NCBI RefSeq assembly: GCF_003073045.1
Contig: NC_037601.1
Location: 22,542,150 to 22,606,149 of the forward strand
Direction of reading: 5' to 3'
Length of the DNA: 64,000 bases
Source of the DNA: Pomacea canaliculata
Lineage: Eukaryota; Mollusca; Gastropoda; Architaenioglossa; Ampullariidae
Below the pieces are notes generated by a model, which saw only the letters and a list, made by a program, of their open reading frames with translations, ran no database searches and had not been told where the DNA came from. Shown one piece after another: positions 49,501 through 62,892 of this stretch. Numbering within the stretch: position 1 is the first letter of the stretch; each line of letters starts with the position of its first letter. A program made the position numbers and the translations under genes.

Positions 49501-52500
49501 AGATTAAAAAACAAGACTCGAATCTTATTCATGCCCACAATGTGACAGTGAATGTTGAGCAGGGTTTCTATGGTTTGTAGTATTTACTTTCCCCGTGATA
49601 AGTGTTCGGAAAGGAGCCACAATCAAATATGAAATTCAGGATGTATTACAATTCACTGACAGTTTAGTAATGAAAATGTCATGAAAGAATTTCGAAAGTG
49701 TCAGATTGTTTTTCAAATTTGTAGTTTGTTCTAATCTAGGAAAACAGATAAGTATATTTATTTGTTATCCTGCCAGTTTAAGCGCTTACCAGTAGTTCAA
49801 GGATACTACTTATATATCCCATCTCCTATCATCTGCGGTTAGTGCTTAAGCTCGTGTTAGTTGGGAAAGAAGTGTGTGTTTGTTTTTGTGCGAGTACAAT
49901 TGTGTTTGTTTCTTTTGTACCTATCAAAATAGTAATATATATATAAACACTTTTTTTCTTTTTCTATTCTCAATGTCATTATGCGCAGTGATATTTATTT
50001 TGTAAAGAAAAATACAGCAAACCTGAATTAAGCATTACAAAAATATTAAAACTTAATATTTTCTTTCTTTCATTCACAGATATTTCTGTTGAAAACTGAG
50101 TAAAATATAATAAGGCTGGATCTGAAATAAAATATCTACAGCGCTTAAAGTCTGAGGAGCTATTAAGACATGCAAGAACACAAGAAAGGAAAATGATAAT
50201 GGGATACAGGATACATCTGAGGTCAGGAGAGAAGTATCCGAGGGCAATGGAGTAAACCACAACCAAGAAAAGAGGAAAAACCAGTCAGCGGCCCATAGAC
50301 TTACAGGCTTGTAGACAGGGTTCTCAAAAGTGTTAATGTCGTTCGCTTCCTAAAGAAAGCAAGCACCCACAGGGCTGAAGGAATTAATATGATTTAATTT
50401 TTTTATTTCTAGTTTCACTGTAGGAAAAAGTAAAGTTAAAAATAATATGTTAGACATGGATTTTGTTTTCATTTTGGTGCATGAGAAAACTACTTTGTGC
50501 TGTCATACGAAAATATGTATTAAAAAATACACGGCGTAGGGGTTTCCCTTTTTTGATGAGATTTTTCTATTTGGTGGCTTTAAAAGCTAGCATTTGAAAA
50601 GCGTTAGCTATAGCCAACTGAACTCCTGGAGGAAATATGGTCAGCTACACGCTGCAGCGGTGAAATGGTGAAATAATGGAAAAAAGACAACAGATACACA
50701 ACAGCTCTCTTGAGATAACAAATTGAAATAGATGTCCTAAAGAACAGATGACTTACCCATCCTCCCAGTCTCTCCGTCTTCATCCTTTGTTCGAAAATTT
50801 GAATTTGCTGAAAGAGTTAAGTCAGATTTCATGATGGAGCAGACATCATTGTAGATTTTTTCGAGCAATCACTTGATAAAAACCTTAAACTATTATGTCT
50901 AGTTTTCACCCTAAAAAAGTGTTAATTTATAAGACTGAAGACCCACAGCTATGAAAGCACATCCAAACTGTCCCCGAAGAGATCATTGCTGCACTGTCTA
51001 CATATATAACACATAAAATACAAATTGCACAAGTATGATAGTGATTTATATTGTTCAGATGCAGTTTGCACATGGTCGTGAGAGAGAACAAGTAATAAAT
51101 CATTAAATTAAGGGAGAGGAAAACTACAGAAATCAGCGCCCACCTGCAGAGCTTTCTTTCCCACCGTGAGGGACGTGTTGTAGTTGGTCATGTTGGCCAG
51201 AGCCTCCTTCACGCGGGCTTCATGCTGCGCAAGCAAGCTGCGCCTGGACAGGTCAAGGGTCAGCACCCAAATCACATTAAGCAACAGGACAGAGCTAATG
51301 ACAGGTTATCATCTAACCTGCTAAAAGGAGACTTTTTACTTCCTGTTTGTTGTATTTTTATTTTCTTCAAATTCTGTTTGAAAAGTATTTTTGTTCATGA
51401 AGAACAATTTCTTTTTTCTCCCGTGTTTTAAAGGGCTAAAGATCTTTAAAGAAAAGTTTTCACATTTACTAATTGTCCAAATATAAATTCTTACAGTTTC
51501 GCTGCAATCCGAAAATGTTTAACAGCAAATTTTAGAGCTTGTGTAAAGATTTAATAAATTTTGTCTTTAAATATTACACCAAGTATTAAAAGTATATCCT
51601 ACCTAGTACTATCTAGCTGTACATGTCGAATAACAGACATGTGTATGCATAATATGGTTATATACTCAGAAATGTCAGACAAATGCTTTCATCTAAGGGT
51701 TGGAGTACTTTCTAAGATGTGCTTTTAGGCCATGTTGTCTAGTGGCGGCTGTAGCAGATGCTGTGTGGTGCACATAGCCATCTACTGTAAGCCAGGATTA
51801 TCAGCAGGACTACTCACAGACATGATTCCAGTCAAAAACGGTCATTTGTATACACAAACTGACATGATGACAGTAAAAAAAAAATTCTTTTCACACACTG
51901 ACATGATTCCAGTCAAGAAAACAGCCATTCTTTTCACAAGCAGTCATGATGCCAGTCAAAGCCATTCTTTTCAGCAAGAACATGCACTCTCGATCCCACC
52001 CCCTTGCTCTTTTAGTACAGTTATCAATATAAAACTGTCAAATCGGTCAAAGGTCATGCTTGCAACTAACTTTACAAGTAAAGGTGAATACCTTGCAATC
52101 TTTGTGACTGTCTTACAATGTTTGATGCCCACCCTGTGATACTTGAAACATAAAACGTGACTACCCATGTCTCTGTACTACCCGTGACTGTCACGCAGAG
52201 CTTACTGAAGGTTTCCAAAGGTCCAGCAGGTCTATGTCTTCTTTCCCTACTACACATTTATTGTGAGCACAGTATGTGGTCAATAATTACAACTTGTGTA
52301 TCCCACAAACATCAAGTGCACGTGATATTTATATATTGCGGGTTTCACCTTTGCGATGACCGTTTTAGCTTCATAACATTACCCACAGTTTTCAAAACAA
52401 AAATCTGCATATAAGACCTGGATCCTTTTCAGACAGGAAGAAGAGAGAATCTCTTTAAGATGTGTGAAGACATATAATCATTTTTTAAATATTATTACGC

Positions 52501-55500
52501 GAGATCACACAAACTATTGTCATCTTACTAGAAAACATTTAAAGCAATGGTGATATAAATCTGAATACAAATGTAAATCATTATAGTCAACAAGAGCTTA
52601 GTCTTGTGGCACATCAACATGTACTTATGGCATTATTTCAAAAAAGGGAAATTAAAGAGAACGAAAGTTATTTTTTTGGGTAGGGAGGAATGGTGGATCC
52701 TCGGAGGAAATAGACGGGGACAGCAGGAAACAGAGATAATTATTGGGAACGGAAGGAGAGATGAGTTGAGAGACGAAGTCCGAGAGAAGGACAAGCCACA
52801 TGTACACAAACATTTATGCAACTGATTGTTTCATATAATCTGGAAAATGAAAACACTGCTGATACATGTAGAATATAAAAGGCTCATATTTTAGTATATT
52901 TTAAAATAGACTTTTTCTGTCAGGCCGCTTACCCTATAATGCTATTTATGCAGAAATCACATAACATAAGTACATTTTTAAAGAAATGTTCGTTCTATGT
53001 GTCACCTGTCATTTCGATCCAAACTATATCGCTCCAGTCATAGCTACCCTATAGTCCTCACGACAGTCGAATTCATCCAGACTCAAACGATTGGATGTCC
53101 AATGAAAAGGAGTAGCTACGAGTGTCAAATATTATCAACAGAGACATGAGTTGCTCAAACAAGTTCGCCTAACATCGTATGAGACAAATGGCGGTTCTGC
53201 AACTCACATTTGGAGAAGAAATGACACAATGGCGCGTAACGCGATTTTCTGTTAAATCCTTGTTTTTTCTTTGTTTTTTTTTTTAAAGCCTTCGTCGTCA
53301 TCATTCTTCAGTTTGGAGGTCCGTATTCAATGTATAGGCATACCTCCAGTTAGAAGAGGTACAACTCCTCGGGAAGACATCTAGCCTAAGGGCTTGGTGG
53401 GTTCTAATTTCGGTGCTGGGACGATGTGGTCATGGCAGAGTCCATTGGACTCAGGTGGGAGGTCGATGTAGCCAAGATGATACAGGCTTTTTGTTTTAAA
53501 TAAATGAACTTGAATTTATATGTATCTGAAGTCATTGTGGAATGAAAACAGACTAGCGGATCTCCCTACTACGACCCGATTTTGGTGGGTTTTAGCAAGT
53601 CTTAATAAAAAGGTTGTATTGTTTGCTTGCATAAAAAATTTGGTAGGTCAGTAGAAGGGACACAATAACAGGATTTGTCAATGCAAAGGATTGTATTTCT
53701 TTTGAACTTTATCATTTAAATTTTATTTATGAGGTCCTTCCTGTTGTGAGATTCAAGACAGACAACTAATTCAAAGTAAGAAACTCTATCCGTCAAAAAT
53801 AACTCTCCGATAGGATTATACAGAATAATTTGGAAGCAACCAAAGTGTAACTTCATTTGTAAACATTGTTTTGAAAAAGCAGACCACAAGTTTGAACACA
53901 AAACATCAATTAATGGTAAATACAAAAAGTTCCGCAAGCAACCTTTTAAAGCTATTCACCGCGAGGTGTCCTTTGAACCACAAAAAGTAATAATGGAGCC
54001 GTGGTGTGTAGCTTTTCCACATAAACAGACAACAGAAGATACAACATGAACAGTAACGAACAAACTAGTGTGCAACAACGAATAGTCAGGGAGCAGTGAC
54101 ACTGATATGAGAGGCCAAACATATTCTAAAGCTAAAAGAAACCTCGATGACAAGGGAACAAAAAACCCGTGAAATGATTTGTGAAAAGTAGCGGCTACAC
54201 AGGAAGCGCCTCTTACTACACAATGAGCCTCGGATGGCAAAGTGGAAGCAAACATTTCAGCAATTAGGCAATTAGAATAGAAACGACAGGATTAAGATAA
54301 CTTTTGGTATACCCACAAAAGTGATTGGAGCCAGAGTTTATATAAGGACGAAAAGAGATAATAATTGATAAAAATAAAGTTGATCAATGTTCTTAAAAAA
54401 TGAAGACAAAATTATTGGAAAAAATATATTTTATGGCAGAAAATTAGTGTATCTGAAAAATGTGTATTTCAGTGAAAAATAGGTTTTTGGGCTGACAATA
54501 GGCGCTTGAAAACAAATCCCACACTAGTGAACTGATTATCCATAACAAATGTAAGCTACTGAAATAACTGTCTACGCCAGGTGTTAAGGCATGTGCTTGA
54601 AGATGTCAGTGTGTGAGCGTGTGTGAGCGTGCGTGCATGCGTGCGTCTAAATAAGTTTTTTTGTTGCCTGGTGTTTCATGCTGATCGTACATGCACTTAC
54701 ATGACTTCTAATACACAATTTTTACGAGTGAAAGAATCAGTTAATAATGCATATGAGAAAAGTGTTCCGCTTTCCGAGCCAAAATTATACACAACATAGA
54801 GTGGTTCTACTGAATCAGTGATCACATAGTGTGTTAAGTGTGCAGAAGCTACGTATGAACACTCATCTATTCCCGTTCAAGTTAACAACACCGAAAGCCT
54901 GTCAATGACAACAAAGTGTCCGCTAGTCTGTATAAAGGTGGGCGGAAGGCAACTAAATTAAATGTATTATGTGCAAGTCTCCTTCTGTGAACATCATGAA
55001 ACAAGTCTCACTATGGTGCAAGTCGCCCAAGGCGAAGACCCATTTACATATTGTCATCATAATAGAAAATAAGCATAAAGATAAAAACCATGCTTTCAAC
55101 TTCGTCTGAGCTATCAAATCGCATGCAAAGAGCCAAAAAAAAAATCTTTTCAACATTTAGTGTTTGGCAGCAAAACCGAAAACGGGAAGTGAACATTTGA
55201 AAATGTCACACCATAACCGACACATGGCGTACACAGAAAAAAATGAGTGAATGAGTGAACAGCGCTCATATATCATGCGTCAAGGTGTTACCCGCTCTTA
55301 TTTCGACGAGTCTTTTTCAGCAACAAAGTTCTACATGGAAAAAGAAAAGTAACAAAACATTTAACCAAAAAAGTTTTTCAACAGGCGGAATGCTTCCTGT
55401 TAGTGCAAAAGTACAGGTTATTCCACTAAGAAACAAAACTTACAAACATCACACTTTGTGTTAATAAAAAGTACATGATAACAAACAACCCAATAAAAGT

Positions 55501-58500
55501 AGCATATTAACACCAGACACTTCTATTGGATTTCACAGCGCTAGTAAATCTTCTCTACGTGAGAATCTAACCATGATATTGAACTGAAATTAAGAAAAGT
55601 ATTTTTTAGCTCAAACATGCAGTCCATATTTAATTTTCTGTCAAGCATATTTGCTTACTGAAATTTAAAAAAACTGCACTGTATGCTTTTTTTGGTGGAT
55701 TCCTTTGACTGGAGCAGGAATAGCTGGATAATATTTTCTTAAAGCCAAGACAAATACAAAGTCATTAGACAAAGAAAGTAGCTTATTCAAAATGCAAGCA
55801 GCTTATTTTTTAGAAATAAAAATGACCTTAATGTCATTATCAGTGCGTTCAAAATAATAGGTTCAAAAATTAACCCGACCATTCTGATGTTGAAGCAGGG
55901 AGAAAAATCATGTACTGTTCTTTTTATTTTTTAAGAATTGGATGCGAACAAAATGAGAATATTTACCAAAAGAAATAAACAATACAGCCCAAAACCAAAA
56001 CAAAATAATAGTTCCCTTGCAGTTACGACAAAAACATAAAGGGTACATTAACCACTCTCACAAGAAAAGTGTTAGCGAGAGAAACAACTCACTTCTCCTT
56101 GATGGCGTTTGTCGAGATTTGCATTCGATCTCTCACAGCCATGAAGAACACTTCTTCTCGAGTAGACAGGAAATATTCCAGCATCGATTGCTGCAAACAC
56201 CAGTCTTCAGTGAGTTTCAGGGTTTGAATGGTAACAAGGTAGGAATAGTGACTGCTCTGTTTCAGTAACACATTTACCAATTTACTATGGATGGATACAC
56301 ACGTGCGTGGTATGGCCAATATAAACTTCCAATGCTGTCAGGCTCTTTAAACAAAGCTTTTACCTTAATCAAAAAATAAACTCCTTTAAACACTTTTAAA
56401 ATAACATTGTTACCAACTCAGGCTATGATAATGACAACGGATGATGATTTTCATCTTGGGTGTTTGTTTATGTATACATTTGGAGATACTGTCGTGTGTG
56501 CGTGCGCGCATGCATGCCAGCTAACACCAAAATAATAACTTGACTCGTGCAAACGACGTGAAACATATGCGGAAGTAAATGAAGGTAAGAATGGTATGCA
56601 TTACATAAAAGACTACTGGACTCTAAAGTAAACCAAGACGTTCTGACTGAGGAGATTTTGTACTAGTTATCGATGTAAGGTTCGCAGCCAACAGCCAACA
56701 AAAAAATGTCTACTGACAAAGCAATGGCTGAAGGAAGACCCTACCTGGACGACCCTGTTTGCGTTGAAGAGCATGATGCAGATGAAGGCCAGCACTTCGC
56801 GCACAATGTCGTCGTTGCGCCTGGCCAGGTGGGGCAAGACTTTGATGATGGTGCTGTGCACATTAAGTGCCACTTGAACCTCTTTGATGTACACGAGCTG
56901 CCTGATGAGGTTGCAAGAACAAGATGAAAGACAAGATACGTGAATCTAGCTAATCCACACAGATTTTCCTTCAAACGTCTTAAATGAACACCACTAATGT
57001 AGAAACGATACCCGAAAGTTAAAGGATTGCAGTCTACAAAGTGATTAAATAATCCCACGTTCAAGTCAGCTGTCTACGAGGTAAAGAAATTTCAACGGCC
57101 CATATGGTTATATTTTTCAAAGAAACGATAGCGACAATGATTTCTCGGATCATCGTTTTCCTGATTGGCACGAAACGGTCACAGTACACTTGTTATCAAG
57201 ATTATATAGAAGAAAGTTTAGACCCTATAGCTTTCAGCGATTTTATTTGCCAGCCGCGGCAGACCCTTAGAAACTAGAGCAAGGTTCAAGTATGGAACAT
57301 TTGTTGAAGTTTTGTAAAAACAAACCTGTTAAGTAGAGAAAACTATTAAAACACCGAAACGTGTACATCGTAGTCAGCTACTTCTTCATGCAGACCTTAA
57401 ACAAAATATTCACTGCGAGGTCTCTCTCTCTCTCACATACACTCAAAGCGAGGGAGAGTGACAGAAAGAGGGAGGAGAGACAGTCTATACCATGACTAAA
57501 TTCTGTTTGTGTAGTTACTATAATCAGCCCAAACTGACTTTTTAATCTTGTTCTCGGAAGTGCGTAGCGCCCAGTCCTCCGGCAGGCGTCGCTCCTCGTT
57601 GTGGATGAGTGTCCTCAGGATCTGCAGACAGCGCACGTCCAGGTCCGGGTGGGTGGGCTGGTCCTTGCGGGGCTGCTTACACTGGGTGGCCGAGATCCTG
57701 AATAGGAAGCAAGACAACAGAATTCTCAACAGACTGCACTGAAACAGAACTTATCAGCTTTAAGGCACAAGGAACAGTAAAATTGTACTAGCATTGACGA
57801 GTGAACCTAAGGTGTTCACTACAGCTGCTGTTCACACACCACCAGCTCACCATAGCTGCTGTTCACACACCACCAGCTCACCATAGCTGCTGTTCACACA
57901 CCACCAGCTCACCATAGCTGCTGTTCACACACCACCAGCTCACCATAGCTGCTGTTCACACACCACCAGCTCACCATAGCTGCTGTTCACACACCACCAG
58001 CTCACCATAGCTGCTCTATGAGCTTGCTGGCCAGAGCGAATCTCTTCACAGCCTTCTTCTCGTGCGGGTTGAGGAAACATCGCGCCAGACTCTGGAACTC
58101 CTCGCCCAGAGGCAGCTCCTCGTTCGTACCTCGCGCTGTGTATTCTGGGAAAAAAAGACTTGCAGTCTGATGCACTTCAAATATTACGCGATATTTAAAA
58201 CATGAATTCTAATCAAAACAATGGAAAAAGGGAATTTTGTGTGATTTGTGTAGCGGTAAAACGTGAGTTTAAACATTTGACGACATTCTACGATGCGGAT
58301 TATCCGCAGGTTTGTTTTGATAAAAAGCCGGACATTAAAGCTTAGCTCAATCACCCAACCCAGTCCATTATTTCATACGGCCTCCTCCTTGACCCCAGGC
58401 TGACCTCTCTTGCACTTGACTTTGAGCTGTGCCTGCACCGTGTTGTGGCCGCAGTGGACCAGCATGCAGTTGCTGGTGAAGGTGTGAAACTTGGCGTTAA

Positions 58501-61500
58501 GCTCTAACTCAGTGGCATAGTACTCCATGTTGCCCTGTCAGACACATAGTGGTCACGCATACAGGGTACACCGGGTACAGCAGACACATAGTGGTGACGT
58601 ATACAGGGTACACCGGGTACAGCAGACACACAGGGGTCACACATACAGGGTACACCGGGTACAGCAGACACATTGGTAATGTTTACACAATGGTCATCAA
58701 TACAGGATACCCCACAGCGGTTACTCACTCCAAACAGTCGTAGTCTGGCGATAGACATGTAAATTATACCAGCAATCAGCTAAACACACCGATCTAGCTC
58801 TGTTGTACAACAATTACATCCTAGCAGTAATCTAACAATAAAGTCACATCTGCCGCTGTTGCAATGGCGGTACATAATAAGACAACACAAGATAACATTC
58901 TAGGATAACATAACATCACAGTTTTAACAGGGTAAGGTGTAGGTCTCTTGTACAACTATCACCCCGTAGAAAAAACTCACCCGTCTGACGGCGCTCGTGG
59001 TGTCAAACAGCTTCATCTCACCCATGAACCTCTCCAGTACACTGACCAACAGCTGCAACAGACAGCGCACACCCGTGGTCAGACAAAAACAACCTGATAG
59101 AGACAACAGACGTCTTCACGGTAACAGTGATGCTCACCCCTCATCGTCACGATCCTTGTCTCAAAATATGAACGATTTTGCGGGAGTTAAAATATAATAA
59201 CATCTGTAACAAAATCGATCTAAAATAATTGACACCGTGTTTCTTTTGTTTGTGCTTATTGACTGAAGTTTGTTATATTAGTAAATAATGAAAGAATATA
59301 GTAAACAATGCAACAAATGAAGAACAGAAGAAATTGTTATAGAAAGGAAATAAGAGAGAGGGACAATAAGAATCACCAAGACAGGAACATCTATACCACC
59401 TGAGGACATCTGTGCCACGAGAGATACATATGTACCAAGGGAGGTGTATTTGTACCAAGCAAAACAACATACCGCCTTAGAGGCGTTGGAGACAGACACC
59501 ACTGTAGTGAGACCGAGGACGAAGTTCCGGAGATGCTGAGGATTCTGCACGTGACCTCCTAGCAAGTCACACAGCGCCTGCGCACAGACATGACTCTTTG
59601 CTGATGCAGTTTTCAAATAATAATTATCAAGTACGTGTCGCTGACAGGCTATGAAATACTAGAAACTACACAAACGTTACTGATGCTGATATGGCGTTTA
59701 ATAAAATACACAAGTTGTGGTTGGTTTGATATTACATTTTACGTCATTTTAATGCAAACATTCACTCAACACTGCTAGCGAGAAATATTACCATTGATAT
59801 ACAACCACTACAAGTTTAAAAAAAGGAAACATTAAGTGAATTATATTGCAGTGTACTCTAAGATGCAAGACACATCGTAAGAAAACAGAAAAACTAGTTC
59901 GTATGGATGCACAGGGGGAGATCATCGATGACCACACAGAGCAATAACTGTAAGAAAACAACGAAAGAGGAAGAACTACTTACAATGAGAGCATTCGCAA
60001 TACTTTCTGTTGTGTTCAGCTCGTTTGTGTACACATCCTTGTCAGGTGAGTAAAACACTGTGTAGAACACCTGGAAAGGTGAAAATATTTACCCAGGTAT
60101 AGTTACTCCCATTCATTTTAGTGGCTCATTTGAAACTCGCCATGACTGTCTGCTCTACACGTGACGACGATGCGACCATAGTGCTTTAATGAATCTCCGG
60201 CTCTCTGATACCACAAGCTTTTTTTTTTAAAGAAAACGTATCATAGAGAACTTCAACTACTACAATATCAGAAAGACACATTACCGGCATTTAATGACAC
60301 TCAAAGATAAAAACATCTAGGCGCACTCTAAATTTAGTAATGAGACACCTGAGGAATTTCCAATCATTTTAAATGTTGGCACACTTCACAGTTTAATTGT
60401 TGCTACAAATAAAGGATTGCTAAATACAGGCCGAGTAAGAAAATGGCCGACTTCCGACTCACGTGCAGAAAGGGCAGCAAACCGTCCAGGACGTAGAAGA
60501 GCGCATGATGCATTACTGCCCTTGTGTCCGCACTTTCTGCCACTTCACTCTTGGCGGGTGGCGCCTTCAGTAGGACGGGTATCTTGTCCGGGTGGCGCGC
60601 GAGGTAGTCCACCAGCTGCTGGATGTCACCGGTGGCTGAGTTGATGAAGTCCCACATGGACCTGCACACAGCGCCTTGACATTCTCAAAGGAGCGGATGC
60701 TATTACGATCGGTGAGATGTCTTTAAACAGAAACATCTACAGAATGTTGGCTTGCAATGGGACATATAATGTAGAGAAAAGACATGGAGGAAAACCGCGA
60801 CGAAAAGATATTCAATGCTGATTGATGCAATGAATAACGATACATGCAGTGACGGAAAAGTCCAAGATACGAAGTAAAATACGGATTTAAAACGCTATAC
60901 GATTTAGTCGATAAGTCTCTGAGGGCTGATGAGCTACTCACTTGTCATGCTGCAGATCAGCGGCTCCGCTCTCCACCAGATTCCCTGAGGTCTTCATGTA
61001 CACCCACAGCATGAAATGCAGAAAGGGTCGCTTGAGGTTGCAGTCTATATCGGGGTGGTTTGCCACCCATAGTAGGTCTTCCACGGGTAAGATGGTCTGA
61101 CACAGGGACTCAATGAACTTGTTTTCTCCCTGCAGCCAACGATAAGAACACACGTCACACAAAACAGGCAGAACGCTCGTCCTACTTGCTTCAAAACTTG
61201 CACAGCTTTACTATTTCTGTTTGTAAATAGCTGTCAGTTATATCACAAGAAAGGTTATTATAAGACAAACTCCTCTGTTGGGAAATCGTTAGTTTAAAAC
61301 ATAATGAATGCCGCAATAAAGAAGGCACCAAACAACACTTTAGAAAAATGTGAACAGTAGCTTTGTTTCTCACACAGCAAATCTTTGTAATAACATCCCC
61401 AACAAGAACTGTTACAATGTTACAAGACCACATTGTGCCAAAACCTCTGTGAACTTTATTGTCATTCGATCTCCAAGAGTACTATGTGACTACACACACC

Positions 61501-62892
61501 CAAACAGTCTCTTCATTATTTGATCTACACTGGCAAGAACATCTATTGATATATGTTCGCCACCGACAAAACATTGACTTTACGATTATTATTAATAGAA
61601 AAAAAGACAAATGAAGAAGGTAAACTTTTACACAAGGAAAGAATGACACAGATTAGTTCAAACTGACATCTACCCACCTCTGCACAGGTAGCAAGCAAGT
61701 CCACTAGAGAGATGAAGTATGTCAGATGACCTCTCTCAGTTTGGTTGGTCAGAATGCTCTCCCTGCACCATTAATGAGATTTTATCAAAATTAATACATG
61801 CATCGAAAACAACAATTCCCTATTTTGTTAATAACCTAATAATCTTATTTGTATTTGACTGAACCGCGGGCTGAAGTTTAGGAGAAAATATTAAACAAAT
61901 AAACAGGTAATAATTTGACAGGGAGTTAAAATAAGACACATGAAACAATTAATAATAATAACATCCTTTCAATGGAAGCTCCAAGTACAGAAAAAATAAA
62001 CAAAAGAAGACATGTGAGAAGAATTAAACAGGTGAATCAAAATCTAGAATATCTAGGTGGATTAGAGGAGGATGTGAAGGTAAGAACTCACCTAAGGCGG
62101 CGCGGCTGGTCCAGTACGTAGGCGGCCTTTTTGAAGTTCTGCATTATGTACTTCATGACCAGGGCCTGGTTGCGCTTGATGGTCAGGTCGAGGCCCTCCA
62201 CCTTCACCAGAGCTCGCAGGAGGTCCAGGAACTCGGGTGCCGCCTGTTGACTCTCTGCAGCCAGCATCACGATGCGCTGCACCTGTCGTGAGTGCACCTT
62301 CAGGCATGTCGTCTGGTTGCCGATGAAGATCTGGACAACACCATCAAATGTCCCATGAACCGTCAGGTGCATGCAATATCACACATCTAATACAGCTGCT
62401 ATTTTCTCTCTTCCTATATTATTTGTAAATTTGTAAGGACGTCTCATACGTTCTGGAATTTGAAGTCGCAATATAAATTAATCATTCTTTTACTGTACTC
62501 AACATAGAAATCTATAGTTCTTTATCGTATTCACATGCACACACCCATGCACAGAATAAAGAAGAAAACACATTATAACCAAGAAAAGAAAACAGGAATG
62601 GGAAAAATGGTGAACGGGACATTAAGAAAACGGCCACACAGACACACACACATATAAGCACAGAGACAGAGAGAGAGAGAAGACACTAAAAGCTATAAAC
62701 TAAGACTTTATTGCACTTTAAAAAACGGACCTCTTTGAGAGCCAAGGCGAGGTCGGACCTGACGATCTGGACGTCCAAGAGCTTGTCGAGCGTGTCGAAC
62801 ATCTGGTCCTGGACCTTGTGGTTCTCTCGGATGAGTAGTCGCAACAAGTACAATGTCTTTTTGAAGACTGTCTCCATGCCGGCATACTGGTC
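36686..62892 (-). CDS. ITPR-like: Divergent inositol 1,4,5-trisphosphate receptor, 3' part (35 exons)
   Basis: Exons, 5' to 3': 62731-62892, 62092-62330, 61678-61762, 60942-61129, 60463-60661, 59984-60070, 59473-59577, 58981-59052, 58405-58534, 58006-58144, 57539-57697, 56745-56901, 56093-56190, 51144-51243, 50757-50807, 50305-50349, 49092-49286, 45116-45256, 44719-44868, 44520-44621, 44120-44203, 43546-43731, 42996-43101, 42292-42410, 41710-41879, 41466-41609, 40947-41108, 40485-40593, 39800-39923, 39398-39573, 38875-39027, 38690-38767, 38327-38446, 37974-38111, 36686-37591. All phases agree, giving about 1,790 residues. Landmarks: YFISLVDLLATCAEG (IP3R central domain), ALDYYKKNCLSIEIV (linker before the channel), six membrane segments, FGIIVDTF, and the CFIC...HVRHEHNMW zinc-finger module. 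The ligand-binding N-terminus is outside the window. IP3Rs release Ca2+ from the ER. The exon at 49092 is the least certain. Confidence 0.92.
38690..41609 (-). CDS. ITPR-like: IP3R channel domain exons (S1-S6, pore and zinc finger)
   Basis: S1 is in 41466-41609 (LLWNYGATVLSLAINVMMLV), S2 in 40947-41108 (HNLFSLFVLISYLL), S3-S4 in 40485-40593 and 39800-39923, and S5 plus pore in 39398-39573. S6 is in 38875-39027 (..TTIGLNIIFGIIVDTF), followed by CFIC in 38690-38767. The pore reads TVTVIRYGLIGDMF. In vertebrate IP3Rs this stretch is LSHGLRSGGGVGDVL, so the GGGVGD filter is replaced by a shorter YGLIGD with the GGG run gone and the Gly-Asp end kept. The gate motif in S6 and the zinc finger are conserved, so the channel looks functional but with different selectivity or conductance. 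Confidence 0.85.
43741..43873 (-). repeat. 27-bp minisatellite at the acceptor of an IP3R exon
   Basis: About five units of CAGTGACATTTGAGTATAAA plus 7 bp fill the last ~130 intron bases before the exon at 43546-43731. Confidence 0.85.
46132..46438. mobile_element. Palindromic MITE (about 105 bp) split by a SINE
   Basis: The ends are inverted repeats: CAGCAAACACGACAAGATTC at left and GAATCTTTCGTGTTTGCTG at right. With the SINE and one target copy removed, the two halves form one imperfect palindrome with CCAAGCTTGG-type modules. No transposase and no clear flanking duplication. Confidence 0.75.
46165..46352 (+). mobile_element. tRNA-derived SINE nested in the MITE
   Basis: The head GGTGGCGCAACGGTCAGCGC has an A-box-like TGGCGCAACGG, with GCCCAGAGTTCATTTC as a weak B box. 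It continues with GGCACGGCGTAAAACACCAA and ends in a run of C. The 14-bp target-site duplication CGGCCAACCTTGGA lies at 46151-46164 and 46353-46366. Same family as 32067-32284. Confidence 0.85.
49296..49432. repeat. Degenerate 15-bp tandem repeat next to an IP3R exon acceptor
   Basis: Units of roughly AAGGACTTCATAGAA read on the + strand as KGFIK-RDFVQ-KDFIE-RDLMK-ESFTK. They lie immediately upstream (in gene sense) of the exon at 49092-49286. Confidence 0.65.
51244..56092. other. Large IP3R intron
   Basis: It includes a ~50-bp degenerate tandem repeat (TGACATGATTCCAGTCAA..) at about 51815-51975 and a second member of the dispersed repeat at about 53270-53620. A GTGTGAGC-type microsatellite lies near 54610-54640. 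The parental arm of the inverted duplication starts at 55598. No gene is seen. Confidence 0.5.
57846..58016 (-). repeat. 31-bp minisatellite repeating an IP3R splice donor, six copies
   Basis: Six exact-period units start at 57846, 57877, 57908, 57939, 57970 and 58001. Each contains the exon end CAGCTATG and GTGAGC. The exon 58006-58144 ends in the copy nearest it. Confidence 0.92.
58545..58675 (-). repeat. 42-bp minisatellite at an IP3R acceptor, three copies
   Basis: Same unit as 14521-14784. It abuts the acceptor of the exon 58405-58534. Confidence 0.9.

Larger units (their letters stand above)
55598..61081 (-). repeat. Inverted segmental duplication, parental copy B
   Basis: Reverse complement of 12088-17679. 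This copy lies inside the continuous IP3R gene and is therefore the source. It spans the end of intron 13 up to the middle of the exon 60942-61129. Confidence 0.95.
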
